Shown here: positions 26,478 through 35,459 of the stretch, one piece after another
Layout: the number at the start of each line of letters is the position of its first letter
How positions within the stretch are numbered: position 1 is the first letter of the stretch
Source of the DNA: an uncultured Eubacteriales bacterium
Lineage (GTDB): Bacteria > Bacillota > Clostridia > Tissierellales > Peptoniphilaceae
Reading direction: 5' to 3'
Assembly (NCBI GenBank): GCA_900539225.1
Contig: UQBO01000004.1
Span: forward strand, 76,907-140,906
Length of the DNA: 64,000 bases
Translations under genes and position numbers: made by a program
The notes under the pieces: model-generated
What the model was told of the DNA's origin: nothing
Database searches by the model: none
What the model saw: only the letters and a program-made list of their open reading frames with translations

Positions 26478-26640
26478 TCTATAACCTGTGAGATTCTCTT
26501 AAACAAGATTGCTCCATCGGTGCTATAAGCTTTCCAGAGTACTGTCAAAATGCGGTTCTTTTACCTGAGACTTTTGAATTTAAGTAGTGAGCTTAAATTC
26601 TTTACCCTTCGGTGACATATGTTCTCTCCCGCATCTGTCT
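26451..26640 (-). ncRNA. Tandem glycine riboswitch upstream of trxB-grd operon
   Basis: Aptamer 1 spans about 26634-26550, closed by ATGCGG/CCGCAT and containing GGGAGAGA, CACCGAAGGGTAAA and TCTCAGGTAAAAG, the conserved glycine-aptamer motifs. Aptamer 2 spans about 26542-26470, closed by GTACTCTG/CAGAGAAC (one A-A mismatch) and containing CTCTGGAAAG, CACCGATGGAGCAA and TCTCACAGGT. P1 of aptamer 2 uses the same bases as the terminator's upper arm, which predicts an ON switch: glycine stabilises P1, blocks the terminator and lets the reductase operon be transcribed. Glycine riboswitches commonly control gcv operons; here one controls glycine reduction. Confidence 0.93.
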
Positions 26641-26660
26641 TCCAGTTCTTTACTAATTAC

Positions 26661-26689
26661 ATTATACCACAATTAGTATAATTTTACAA
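26661..26689 (-). promoter_or_regulatory. Promoter of riboswitch and glycine reductase operon
   Basis: Minus-strand TTGTAA (26689-26684) and TATAAT (26666-26661), spacing 17, with the transcript starting about 25 bases before aptamer 1. Confidence 0.75.
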
Positions 26690-26751
26690 GCATTTCTATA
26701 TTTTAATTTTTTATATCTGAATTAAAACAATTTATGAAGAAAATGACTTAA

Positions 26752-28353
26752 TTATTCAAAATGTTTTAATATATATCCTGCAATATTATCTGCATGGTCG
26801 CCTATTCTTTCTAGATTTGATATTGTATCTAGGAAGATGATGCCTTGCTCTTCTTCACATTCGTTTGTCATCAGTCTTCTAAAATGTTTTTCTCTAAATG
26901 CTTCTTCGCAAATATCTATTTCTTTTTCAGTATTAACTATGTCATATGCTTTTTCCTCTGACATAGATCTATAAGCATCCATAGTAATAGTAAATACTTT
27001 ATAAGTTAAATCATACATTTCATTTAATTCGTTCTTACCTTCTTGTGTAAAATGTATGTCCATGTTAGTTTTTTCTTCGCTTAACTGAGTAATGTTCTTA
27101 ACATGGTCTCCAGCTCTCTCTATATCATTTACAATAAAGAATAAATCGTCGACCGTTTCGTGCTGTTCTTTAGAAAGTCCTGACGTTGATACCTTTACTA
27201 AATAATCTATAATTTCTTTTTGCAAACTATTAATAAGCTCTTCTCTATCGTAAATAACATCCATTAGTTCGCTCTTTTTATTAATCAATAAATCTCTTGA
27301 ATCATCAATATTTTGAAGAACTAAATCATTCATTCTTGTTAATTCATCCATAACTGTTTCTATTGCTAAAGCTGGTGTAGTAAGTATACGATAGTCTAGA
27401 TGTATTGCATGCTTATCAGCTTTATCATCACCTTCTGGTATCAGCTTTTGAGCTAATTTAACAAGTACTTTCGCAAATGGCATCATCCATAAAACGTTGA
27501 TAACGTTGAAGAAAGTATGTGCCATGGCGATTTGTGTTGTTGTTTGACCAAAGTTATTAACAACATAAGTTTCAATAGGATTCTTTAATAAAAGCATAAA
27601 TAGTAATGAGCCAAAAACGTTAAAAATAAAATGTATAAAAGCTGCTTGTTTAGCTGTTCTGCTAGCTCCAATACTCGAAATAAGTGCTGTAGTTGTTGTT
27701 CCTATGTTTTGACCAAATAATATTGGAAAAGCTATGTGCATATTAATAATATTTTGTGATGCTAAAGCTAGTATAATCGCTTGAGCAGCTGATGATGATT
27801 GCAGTATAGTTGTCATAACAATACCTACTAACATTCCTAGCCAAGGATTGGTAAGTTTCGCCATCAAATTTGCATATACAGTACTTTCTCCTAATGGCCT
27901 CATTGCTTCTCCCATTGCCGCCATACCAAAGAAAAGTATACCTATACCTAAAATAATTTCTGCATAGCTCTTAATCCTTTTCTTTTTACCTAGCATGAAA
28001 AGAAGCACACCTACAAATATTGCTATAGGTGCATATCTAGATATATTTAAAGCAAGCATTTGACCAGTAATTGTTGTTCCTATGTTTGCTCCGAATATTA
28101 TTCCAACTGCTTGATATAGGTTCATTAAACCAGCGTTTACAAAGCCGACAACCATAACCGTAGTTGCTGATGAGCTTTGTATAATCATAGTTACTACTGT
28201 ACCAACTAATATACCCATAAAGGTGTTTTTAGTTAACGCCCCAATTATTTTTTTTAATTTGCTTCCTGCCGCCTTTTGAAGTCCGTCCCCCATAAGGCTC
28301 ATTCCGTATAGGAATAAACCCAGGCCACCCATAAGTCCTAATGCATAATCCAT
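26752..28353 (-). CDS. Na+/phosphate cotransporter family protein with PhoU-like domain
   Basis: A 533-residue protein with two inverted Na/Pi repeats in the first 300 residues; the paired signatures are MIIQSSSATTVMVVGFVNAG and TILQSSSAAQAIILALASQ. After about residue 330 there is a cytoplasmic helical PhoU-like domain. It probably imports phosphate with sodium. No pst or pho genes lie nearby. It is the last gene of the rodA-led cluster; no clear terminator follows, and the riboswitch promoter begins right after it. Confidence 0.9.
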   Translation of the reverse strand: MDYALGLMGGLGLFLYGMSLMGDGLQKAAGSKLKKIIGALTKNTFMGILVGTVVTMIIQSSSATTVMVVGFVNAGLMNLYQAVGIIFGANIGTTITGQMLALNISRYAPIAIFVGVLLFMLGKKKRIKSYAEIILGIGILFFGMAAMGEAMRPLGESTVYANLMAKLTNPWLGMLVGIVMTTILQSSSAAQAIILALASQNIINMHIAFPILFGQNIGTTTTALISSIGASRTAKQAAFIHFIFNVFGSLLFMLLLKNPIETYVVNNFGQTTTQIAMAHTFFNVINVLWMMPFAKVLVKLAQKLIPEGDDKADKHAIHLDYRILTTPALAIETVMDELTRMNDLVLQNIDDSRDLLINKKSELMDVIYDREELINSLQKEIIDYLVKVSTSGLSKEQHETVDDLFFIVNDIERAGDHVKNITQLSEEKTNMDIHFTQEGKNELNEMYDLTYKVFTITMDAYRSMSEEKAYDIVNTEKEIDICEEAFREKHFRRLMTNECEEEQGIIFLDTISNLERIGDHADNIAGYILKHFE

Positions 28354-28361
28354 AAAATCAC

Positions 28362-28829
28362 CTATATAAGTTCCATAAAATCTAATTGCCTAAGAGCTTC
28401 GTATAAAATTACTGTACAAGAGTTTGCTAGATTTAATGATCTTTTTAAATCTTTAATCATTGGTATCCTTATTGCTCTGTCACTGTATTTATTAATTAAG
28501 TCCTCTGGCAAGCCCGCTGTTTCTTTTCCGAAAAATATAAAATCGCCATCTTTAAATTTAACATCAGTATAAATGTTTTTAGTCTTTGTTGTTGCTAGAT
28601 AAAAGTTTGCATCTTTATTCTTTTCAAAAAAATCATCCAGGTTTTCGTAGATTGTAAGGTCCAAATACTTCCAATAATCTAAGCCCGCTCTTTTAAGGTA
28701 TTTATCACTTAAATCAAAACCGAAAGGTTTGATTAAGTGAAGTCTAGAATTAGTGAGCACACAAGTTCTCGCTATGGCCCCAGTATTGTGAGGTATCTCT
28801 GGTTCATGTAATACTATGTTTATTGCCAT
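28362..28829 (-). CDS. trmL: tRNA (cytidine/uridine-34-2'-O)-methyltransferase
   Basis: A 155-residue SPOUT methyltransferase with the knotted AdoMet site motifs: NIVLHEPEIPHNTGAIARTC, FFGKETAGLPE and RIPMIKDLKRSLNLANS. Known TrmL methylates the wobble ribose of certain leucine tRNAs. The length and motif order are typical. It lies between the HAD phosphatase and the Na/Pi transporter with gaps of 8-9 bases. Confidence 0.93.
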   Translation of the reverse strand: MAINIVLHEPEIPHNTGAIARTCVLTNSRLHLIKPFGFDLSDKYLKRAGLDYWKYLDLTIYENLDDFFEKNKDANFYLATTKTKNIYTDVKFKDGDFIFFGKETAGLPEDLINKYSDRAIRIPMIKDLKRSLNLANSCTVILYEALRQLDFMELI

Positions 28830-28838
28830 GAGCTCCTC

Positions 28839-29657
28839 CTAAAAATATTGTTTCAAAAATTTCATAATTCCGTCGTGATCATTATCGTAATCAGTTATGA
28901 AATCAGCTTTTTGCTTTAATTCGTTTGTTGCATTGCTCATAGCAACGCCGACTTTCGATTCTTCAATCATCTCTATATCGTTATTATTGTCTCCAAATGA
29001 CATCAAATTATCTAAACTTAATCCTAAATTCTTACATAAATACTTAAGTGATTTAGCTTTATTTACCCCATCTGGAACAATCTCAATATTATTAGACCAA
29101 GAGCTTGATATTTTAACGCCATCTATCTTCTTTAACTCTGTTCTTATTTCTTCAAGATAACTTTCATCCTCTTCTACTAATAAAACCTTAAAATAAGAAT
29201 TACTTTCACATGAATCTCTAAGCTCTCCTATATTATTGTATTCAATTATTTCAATAGTATCTTTAATATTTTTAGGAACTCTTGAATAAGTGTTTAAGGA
29301 TGTAGTTCCTTTAAGTCTATAGAACTCATTTACTCCATAAAAATGGAAATTCATCTTGTAGTCATAAAGCAGATTCACTACTTTTATAAATGCATCTGTG
29401 TCGATGGGTTTCTCATAGACTCTTCTGCCTTCGCTGTCAGTAACAACGCTGCCATTTGTCGCTACTATAGATGTTTTAAATGGCAATATCTTTGCATATG
29501 CTTCGATTGACTTATGAAGTCTACCGCTTGATAGAACTATCTCAACGCCGCTTTCACTTAATCTTTCAAGCTCTAGCGAAGTTCCTCTGCTTACCATTTT
29601 CTCGCTATTTAGTAAAGTTCCATCCATATCAAAAGCAAGTACTTTTATATCTATCAT
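28839..29657 (-). CDS. Cof-type HAD-IIB family hydrolase
   Basis: 272 residues with HAD motif I FDMDGTLLNSE (nucleophile Asp), motif II LSSGR, a type IIB cap in the middle, a lysine of motif III in KAKSLKYL, and motif IV SFGDNNNDIEMI. Family members dephosphorylate small sugar or cofactor phosphates; the substrate cannot be told. It overlaps the VanW gene by 4 bases. Confidence 0.9.
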   Translation of the reverse strand: MIDIKVLAFDMDGTLLNSEKMVSRGTSLELERLSESGVEIVLSSGRLHKSIEAYAKILPFKTSIVATNGSVVTDSEGRRVYEKPIDTDAFIKVVNLLYDYKMNFHFYGVNEFYRLKGTTSLNTYSRVPKNIKDTIEIIEYNNIGELRDSCESNSYFKVLLVEEDESYLEEIRTELKKIDGVKISSSWSNNIEIVPDGVNKAKSLKYLCKNLGLSLDNLMSFGDNNNDIEMIEESKVGVAMSNATNELKQKADFITDYDNDHDGIMKFLKQYF

Positions 29658-31072
29658 GGTAGCATCACCGCATCATCACTATTTGAAGCATCTCCACTAG
29701 GAGCTTCTTCATCAGTTTTAGTAGAAACTCTAACTATAGTGTCTCTCTTTGGATAATAATTTTTTGTAAATTGTTTATTTGAAATAACTTTTCCATCTTT
29801 TGTAACAATCTTGTTTGTTACTACTCTGTAACCATCATATCCTTTTACATCAACAATTCTTTCGCCAGGTTTTAGGCTTGGATCTTCTTTCTCGATAGTT
29901 TCTGACTTAATTACTTCAACTATCTCTGATTTAAAACTTATATCGTAATCTTTCTTTGTTTTATCGCCATAAACATAAAATGTTACTTTGTTATTTGTAA
30001 CGCTTGAGTCTATATATATAGGAAAATCATATGAATTTTGAAATCTTAGGTTTTTAGATCCTTTCCAAACCGCACAGTCTTGTCCTTTTGGCACATAGTT
30101 TGCAGCTCTTGAGTGAGGGTGTCTTTCAAGTATTTTAACTCCTGCTCTAACAAGTGCATTATAAAGCGTAGTTGAAGTTTGGCACATGCCTCCTCCTAGA
30201 CCATTTTCATACTCTCCGCCCTTTAAAACATGTGCGTTTTTATATCCATTAGCTGCTGTTATGTCTCCTATTGCATTATTAAAGTTAAAAGACTCTCCAG
30301 GAAGCAATAATTTTTTAGAAACAGACTTTGATGATACTCTGATATTTGTCTTTCTTTCGTTTGTGCTAGTGCTTATATCTGTTGTGAATGAGCCTATAAG
30401 TCCGTTTATTCTTTCAAGATCAGAATGTTTCTTTTCTGGTTCAATAGTTTCTACACTTGCAGTAACTGTTTCCGTGCTATTATTAATAGCATCTAAGATA
30501 TCGTTTTTAAGTTTTTCTCTATCTAATTTTTTACCATCTTTACTTTCTGTAGATGTGATTTTACCATTGTTTACGCTAAATTCTGCGTTTACCGCTTCTG
30601 TATCAATTTCACTTGCAATTTTAGCTACAAAATCATCTACATGTGAGTAATCAATCTCTTTATCTATGGCTATGTTCAACGGATTTTCTTTAAGAGCCTC
30701 TAATTTATTGTATCTTTCTTCTAGTTCGCCCTCCCTAGCATATTCGTAAGCTTCGTTTATAGCCTTATCTATGTCCATCTTATAATCTAAATTTTTTAGC
30801 TCAAATGTATAATTCTTATCTTCTACATTAATATTGATATTTTTACCTTCTAGCTCATCAGCTTTTGCGGTAAGTATCTTATCCTTAGCTTCTTCTTTAG
30901 ATAAGCCGCCAACATCTATACCATCTATAGTAATACCCGTATAAATATCGTCTCCTTTAAGAGCTTCTTCCATAGCTTCAGTTCTTTTTCCTTCAGTATA
31001 CTTTGTGTAGCCAAAGTACCCTCCGCCTAAAATTAATATTAGTACTATAAATATTAATAATCCTTTTTTCAT
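29654..31072 (-). CDS. VanW family exported protein with C-terminal G5-like domain
   Basis: A 472-residue protein: N-terminal membrane anchor (residues 4-24), a putative peptidoglycan-binding region (YTGITIDGIDVGGLSKEEAK, PG_binding_4-like), a second alpha/beta repeat, the VanW core (LLPGESFNFNNAIG, GLGGGMCQTSTTLYNALV, HPHSRAANYVP), and a G5-like tail with KGYDGYRVVTNKIVTKDGK. Its function is not established; it is located outside the membrane and likely acts on or binds the wall. It overlaps nth by 4 bases. Confidence 0.9.
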   Translation of the reverse strand: MKKGLLIFIVLILILGGGYFGYTKYTEGKRTEAMEEALKGDDIYTGITIDGIDVGGLSKEEAKDKILTAKADELEGKNININVEDKNYTFELKNLDYKMDIDKAINEAYEYAREGELEERYNKLEALKENPLNIAIDKEIDYSHVDDFVAKIASEIDTEAVNAEFSVNNGKITSTESKDGKKLDREKLKNDILDAINNSTETVTASVETIEPEKKHSDLERINGLIGSFTTDISTSTNERKTNIRVSSKSVSKKLLLPGESFNFNNAIGDITAANGYKNAHVLKGGEYENGLGGGMCQTSTTLYNALVRAGVKILERHPHSRAANYVPKGQDCAVWKGSKNLRFQNSYDFPIYIDSSVTNNKVTFYVYGDKTKKDYDISFKSEIVEVIKSETIEKEDPSLKPGERIVDVKGYDGYRVVTNKIVTKDGKVISNKQFTKNYYPKRDTIVRVSTKTDEEAPSGDASNSDDAVMLP

Positions 31073-31716
31073 TTATCAATTCCCTTTCTGTATAAACAAA
31101 TATCACTTAAATTACAAAGTTCACATAGTGGTCTTTGCGCCTTGCACACTCTTCTTCCATGAAAGATTAATAGGTGATGTGCTAGTGACCAAGTGTCCTT
31201 AGGCAGCTTTTTCATAAGCGCCTTTTCGGTATCCAAGACATTGTCTTCATCTACTAAGCCGATTCTGTTTGACACTCTAAAAACATGGGTATCAACAGCT
31301 ATCCTCTGTTCACCAAAAGCATTAGATAAGACAACATTGGCAGTCTTTCTACCGACTCCTGGTAATTCAATTAGCTCTTCAAATGTGCTTGGCACTTGGC
31401 TATCGTATTTATGTACTAATATATCGCAAGTCTTTTGTATGTTTTTTGCCTTATTTCTGAAAAAGCCTATGGATTTGACCATGTCCTCTATTTCAGAAAG
31501 CGGTCTTTCTATGTAATCTACAGGCTCTGGCATGATTTTAAACATCACATCAGTAACCTTATTGACTTGCTTGTCTGTAGTTTGAGCTGATAATATCGTT
31601 GCTATTAAAAGCTCAAATTCATTTCTAAAGTGCAGCTCAGGACCTGCGTCAGGATAATCCTGACGCAGTATGTCTAAAACTGTATTTACTTCTTTTTTAT
31701 TTAATACTTTTCTCAT
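31069..31716 (-). CDS. nth: Endonuclease III
   Basis: A 215-residue DNA glycosylase/AP lyase that removes oxidised pyrimidines. It has the helix-hairpin-helix ELPGVGRKTANVVLSNAFG with the catalytic lysine, the catalytic aspartate in VDTHVFRVSNRIGL, and a [4Fe-4S] cluster loop CKAQRPLCELCNLSDIC. The length is normal. It overlaps both neighbours, inside the rodA-led operon. Confidence 0.96.
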   Translation of the reverse strand: MRKVLNKKEVNTVLDILRQDYPDAGPELHFRNEFELLIATILSAQTTDKQVNKVTDVMFKIMPEPVDYIERPLSEIEDMVKSIGFFRNKAKNIQKTCDILVHKYDSQVPSTFEELIELPGVGRKTANVVLSNAFGEQRIAVDTHVFRVSNRIGLVDEDNVLDTEKALMKKLPKDTWSLAHHLLIFHGRRVCKAQRPLCELCNLSDICLYRKGIDK

Positions 31717-31999
31717 AACTATACATCTCTTTATCTATATTTGTAATTTCTACTCTATCGTCATTGTCGATAAAGTTAATAATCTTTTCAGCAATTTTCT
31801 CGTTATATTTACTTTCATTTGAAACGAATGAAAAGCCTAAATCACTTATCTGCCACTTATCATTTTCCGAAGCTTCACAAACAGATACATTAAACCTTGA
31901 CTTAATCCTTTCAACGATTGATTTAACAACCATGCGTTTGTCTTTTAAACTCAAAGCATCATATATAGTTATGCTGATAAGCATATTTGTAACGAACAT
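31697..31999 (-). CDS. DUF503 family protein
   Basis: A 100-residue protein with ISITIYDALSLKDKRMVVKSIVERIKSRFNVSVCE (part: LSLKDKRMVVKSIVERI), the signature of DUF503 (YlxP-like) proteins. Its role is unknown; some homologues lie near ribosome-maturation genes. The start ATG overlaps the stop of the QueG-KBL gene (TAATG), and the 3' end overlaps nth by 20 bases. Confidence 0.88.
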   Translation of the reverse strand: MFVTNMLISITIYDALSLKDKRMVVKSIVERIKSRFNVSVCEASENDKWQISDLGFSFVSNESKYNEKIAEKIINFIDNDDRVEITNIDKEMYSYEKSIK

Positions 32000-34098
32000 T
32001 ATTGTAAAATGTTCATTTCCTTTCCAACTTTTTCAAATATTCTGCATGCTTCGTCAAGTTGTTCTTTAGTATGTCCTGCTGTAACCATGCATCTTACTCT
32101 ACCTGTTCCTCTTGGTACTGTTGGGAATACTATAGCTGAAACGAATACTCCGTTTTCAAGTAATTTTCTTGAGAATTCCATAGCTTTAGCTTCTTCGCCA
32201 ATAATTACTGGAGTGATAGGTGTTTCGCTGTGGCCAGTGTTGAAGCCAAGTTTGCCTAATTTTTCCTTGAAGTATTTAGCGTTATCCCAAAGTTTATCAG
32301 TATATTCGCTGCTTTCCATAAGCATCTTGATAGCTTCTGTTATAGCTCCAACTGATGCTGGTGTTAAGCTTGTTGAGAATAATACTGGTCTTGCTCTATG
32401 GATTAACCATTCATACATTGTTTCAGAACCTGCTACATAGCCACCTATACAGCCTATAGCTTTTGATAAAGTACCAATTGAGAAGTCAACTCTTCCGTGT
32501 AAATTGAAGTGGTCAACTGTACCTCTACCATTTTCACCAAGTACACCAGATCCATGAGCGTCGTCAACATATGTCATACATTCATACTTTTCAGCTAAAT
32601 CAACAATGTCAGGAAGTTTTGCTATATCTCCGTCCATTGAGAATACACCGTCAGTTATGATAAGTACGTTTCTATAATTTTTTCTCTTTTCTTTTAAAAC
32701 GTCTTCCAAACTATCCATATCAGAGTGCTTAAATATAGCTCTATCTGCTTTAGAAAGTCTTGATCCGTCGATGATTGAAGCGTGGTTTAACTCATCAGAG
32801 ATGATTAAGTCGCCTTTTTCAGTTACTGCTTGGATAGTACCAGCGTTGCAGTTAAATCCTGATTGATAGATGAAGGCTCTCTCTTCTCTTTTGAACTGTG
32901 CTAAAACTTTTTCAAGTTCTTCATGGATATCCATGTTACCAACTATAGTTCTAACAGCTCCTGAACCTGCTCCGTATTTTTCTACCATTTCGATAGAAGC
33001 TATTTTGATTCTAGGGTTATTAGCAAAACCTAAGTAGTTGTTTGAAGATAGGTTAATTACCTTTTTACCATTTAAAATAATTTCTGCATCATCAGGTGAG
33101 CTTAGTATAGGTAATTTTCTATAAACTCCTTGATCCTTTAACTCTTGGATTTTGTCTTTTAAAAATCCTAATTCGTGTACATTTGACATAATACCCTTCC
33201 TTTCATTAAATATATCATTCTTATTTATATCTATAATATTTGCATTTCTCTGAAGTATTTTCTTGCCACGCCATAAAGCGGCCATAGCTTTGTATTTTTC
33301 TTTAAATTCTCTGTTACTTAATTTAAAATCTTCTTTATAAACAAGGCCATAGTCATCCGACTCGTGGAACTCTTCATGAAATACTTTTTTTGCATCTTTA
33401 TTGTATGGACATACTTCTTGACAAATGTCGCAGCCATATATGTAAGTCTTTATATTCTTCTTTTCAAAATCGTTTAGCTCGCCCTTCTTCTGAGTGATGT
33501 ATGATAAGCACTTAGACATCTGCATCTTATAGTCACACAAGGCTCCGTTTGGGCAGGCTCTTTCACATATATCACATGAGCCACAATCAATTTTTAAACT
33601 TTCATCATAATAATCACTAGGCTCACTACTTATTATATACCCAATAAAGATAAAAGAACCTAAGTTCGGATTGATAATACAAGTATTTTTACCTAAAAAT
33701 CCTAGGCCTGACTTTTGCGCAAGTAGTCTTTCTACTAGTGGACCAGTATCTACAAAGACGTGACTTTCTGATTCTGCATCAATAAAGAGCTCTCTATCAA
33801 TTGCTTTAAGCTTATCCATAAGCACTATATGATAGTCATAACCATATGAAGATCTTGACAGCAAATAAGTACCATCTTTTTTCTTGGCTTTTTTATAATT
33901 ATAGCTCAGTCCAAAAACTATTATGCTCTTTGCATTAGGGAAAAGATCTTTTGGATTTAGCCTCTCTTCCTCACTGTACTTTGTAAATTCATTTGACGCC
34001 ACTCCAATAGCTTCGAGCCTTCCTGCGTCAGTAATTCTAAAAGCGTCTACGCCATATTTCTTAATTAATTTTCCAACTTCGCTGTGCTTGATAATCAT
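31999..34098 (-). CDS. In-frame fusion of QueG-type epoxyqueuosine reductase and glycine C-acetyltransferase (KBL)
   Basis: A single 699-codon frame. Residues 1 to about 300 are a QueG-like iron-sulfur protein: SSYGYDYH, the cluster motifs CGSCDICERACP (about 170-183) and CDICQEVCP (about 222), and WRGKKILQRN. From residue 304 it is a complete 396-residue PLP enzyme, 2-amino-3-ketobutyrate CoA ligase: MSNVHELGFLKDKI, NLSSNNYLGF, DDAHGSGVLG, and PLP lysine in TLSKAIGC (about 544). KBL interconverts 2-amino-3-ketobutyrate plus CoA with glycine plus acetyl-CoA. The join lacks a stop but holds a strong ribosome site just before MSNVHEL, so KBL may also be made alone. The cobalamin/HEAT-like C-terminus of longer QueG proteins is absent. 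Confidence 0.85.
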   Translation of the reverse strand: MIIKHSEVGKLIKKYGVDAFRITDAGRLEAIGVASNEFTKYSEEERLNPKDLFPNAKSIIVFGLSYNYKKAKKKDGTYLLSRSSYGYDYHIVLMDKLKAIDRELFIDAESESHVFVDTGPLVERLLAQKSGLGFLGKNTCIINPNLGSFIFIGYIISSEPSDYYDESLKIDCGSCDICERACPNGALCDYKMQMSKCLSYITQKKGELNDFEKKNIKTYIYGCDICQEVCPYNKDAKKVFHEEFHESDDYGLVYKEDFKLSNREFKEKYKAMAALWRGKKILQRNANIIDINKNDIFNERKGIMSNVHELGFLKDKIQELKDQGVYRKLPILSSPDDAEIILNGKKVINLSSNNYLGFANNPRIKIASIEMVEKYGAGSGAVRTIVGNMDIHEELEKVLAQFKREERAFIYQSGFNCNAGTIQAVTEKGDLIISDELNHASIIDGSRLSKADRAIFKHSDMDSLEDVLKEKRKNYRNVLIITDGVFSMDGDIAKLPDIVDLAEKYECMTYVDDAHGSGVLGENGRGTVDHFNLHGRVDFSIGTLSKAIGCIGGYVAGSETMYEWLIHRARPVLFSTSLTPASVGAITEAIKMLMESSEYTDKLWDNAKYFKEKLGKLGFNTGHSETPITPVIIGEEAKAMEFSRKLLENGVFVSAIVFPTVPRGTGRVRCMVTAGHTKEQLDEACRIFEKVGKEMNILQ
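33190..33204 (-). promoter_or_regulatory. Internal ribosome-binding site before the KBL part
   Basis: GGAAGGG lies 4 bases before ATG at 33189, in frame inside the QueG-KBL gene. Starting there gives exactly the usual KBL length (396 residues) and the usual KBL N-terminus, which supports independent initiation. Confidence 0.6.
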
Positions 34099-35225
34099 TT
34101 TAGTAGTTCGAAGCTATCGTCAGTAAATCTTGTAGCTCCTCTGTTGTAATTAACAGATAGAACTAGACCTATACAAGCTAGACTCGTTAGCTGGAAGGTT
34201 CCCGCATAACTTATGAAAGGTAGCGGTATACCTGTAACTGGCAGTATCCCAAGTATCATGCCTATGTTTTGAACTATATGAAAGAAAAACATTCCTAAAA
34301 ATCCCGATACCATGGCTGAGCCAAAAACATTATCAGAATTTTTAGCAATAATAATCATTCTTCTTAGCATGCTATAGTAAAGGAAAATCATTATAGCTCC
34401 GCCCACAAAGCCTGTTTCTTCGCCAACTATAGCGAAGATTGAGTCAGTGTGCTTCTCTGGAACGTACTTATACATATTTTGCGTACCTTTGAATAAGCCT
34501 CTACCAAATAATTTTCCTGAGCCTAGAGCAATCTTTCCTTGAATAACTTGTCTACCTGAGCCCATCGCGTCTCTTGTAGGATCCAAGAAGTCATAAATTC
34601 TGTTCTTTTGATATTGATTCATAGAAAACCAAAGAGCAGGTATCGATAATACTCCTAAGCCTATGGCGTAAACAACATACTTTATAGATATCCCTTGTGA
34701 AAATAGCATAATGAATATAAAAAACACATAAACGATTGCTGTTCCTACGTCTGGTTGTAATAATATTAATACAACTGGTAGAAATGCAAAAGCAAGTATC
34801 TTTAATAAAACAAATGGATTATTGATATTTTCAATATTGTTTTCTATGTATTTCGCAAGCGATATTATTAAGCCTACCTTTACAAACTCTGATGGTTGAA
34901 ATGTAAATCTTGAGCCAATCTCTATCCAGCTCTTGGCATTATTAACAGTCTTACCGAAGATAAGTGTTGCAATTAACAACAATATACATCCAGCGTATAT
35001 TATTAAGTATAATTTACCCCAAATATTATAATCAATTAGCATTAAAGCAAACATAATGACTATGCCTAATGTTAAAGACAAAAAGTGTGTCTTCATTAGA
35101 CCGTTTTGCACTGGCTTTGAAAATGATAGTGTAGTTGAATACACCATGATGGTTCCAAAGGCAAGCAGCGCTAGTATTGATAAGACAAGTATTATATCTA
35201 CTCTAAACTTAGGTTTTTTAATCAT
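34095..35225 (-). CDS. rodA: FtsW/RodA/SpoVE family peptidoglycan glycosyltransferase
   Basis: A 376-residue SEDS protein with about ten membrane helices. Conserved features are ARSWIEIG-like NAKSWIEIGSRFTFQPSEFVK, LLQPDVGTA (the catalytic aspartate), and GIPLPFISYAGT. It polymerises lipid II glycan chains, probably with a class B PBP. The PFISYAGT end and the size favour RodA over FtsW, but this is not certain. ATG at 35225 was chosen (AAAGGGAG site 7 bases upstream). It heads an eight-gene overlapping cluster. Confidence 0.9.
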   Translation of the reverse strand: MIKKPKFRVDIILVLSILALLAFGTIMVYSTTLSFSKPVQNGLMKTHFLSLTLGIVIMFALMLIDYNIWGKLYLIIYAGCILLLIATLIFGKTVNNAKSWIEIGSRFTFQPSEFVKVGLIISLAKYIENNIENINNPFVLLKILAFAFLPVVLILLQPDVGTAIVYVFFIFIMLFSQGISIKYVVYAIGLGVLSIPALWFSMNQYQKNRIYDFLDPTRDAMGSGRQVIQGKIALGSGKLFGRGLFKGTQNMYKYVPEKHTDSIFAIVGEETGFVGGAIMIFLYYSMLRRMIIIAKNSDNVFGSAMVSGFLGMFFFHIVQNIGMILGILPVTGIPLPFISYAGTFQLTSLACIGLVLSVNYNRGATRFTDDSFELLK

Positions 35226-35251
35226 ATTACTCTCCCTTTGCATACATATTT

Positions 35252-35280
35252 ATTATAAAATAAAGGCACTTATAAGTCAA
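35252..35280 (-). promoter_or_regulatory. Promoter of the rodA-led operon
   Basis: Minus-strand TTGACT (35280-35275) and TATAAT (35257-35252), spacing 17, close upstream of the rodA ribosome site. Confidence 0.8.
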
Positions 35281-35404
35281 GGAGTAAGCGATTATTATTT
35301 TAAATATTCTTAATAATCTTATACAAATTAAGTGGTTTTTTTCTTAAACGTGAATCGCGTAAAACGATTTTACATAATAATGATTTTTAAAAAATGCTTT
35401 TAGC

Positions 35405-35443
35405 AAAATAAAAAGCCTTGCTACTCACAATGAGCGGCAAGGC
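35405..35443 (-). terminator. Terminator after the L25/Ctc gene
   Basis: The stem GCCTTGC/GCAAGGC (35415-35421 and 35437-35443) has an inner CTCA/TGAG pair and is followed on the minus strand by TTTTTATTTT. Confidence 0.88.
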
Positions 35444-35459
35444 CATATAATAATTAATA

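Noticed and set aside
35281..35400. Small RNA or regulatory palindrome upstream of rodA (GTAAAACGATTTTAC at 35359-35373)
   Set aside because: A single short AT-rich palindrome outside the mapped promoter; no promoter-terminator pair for an RNA gene.
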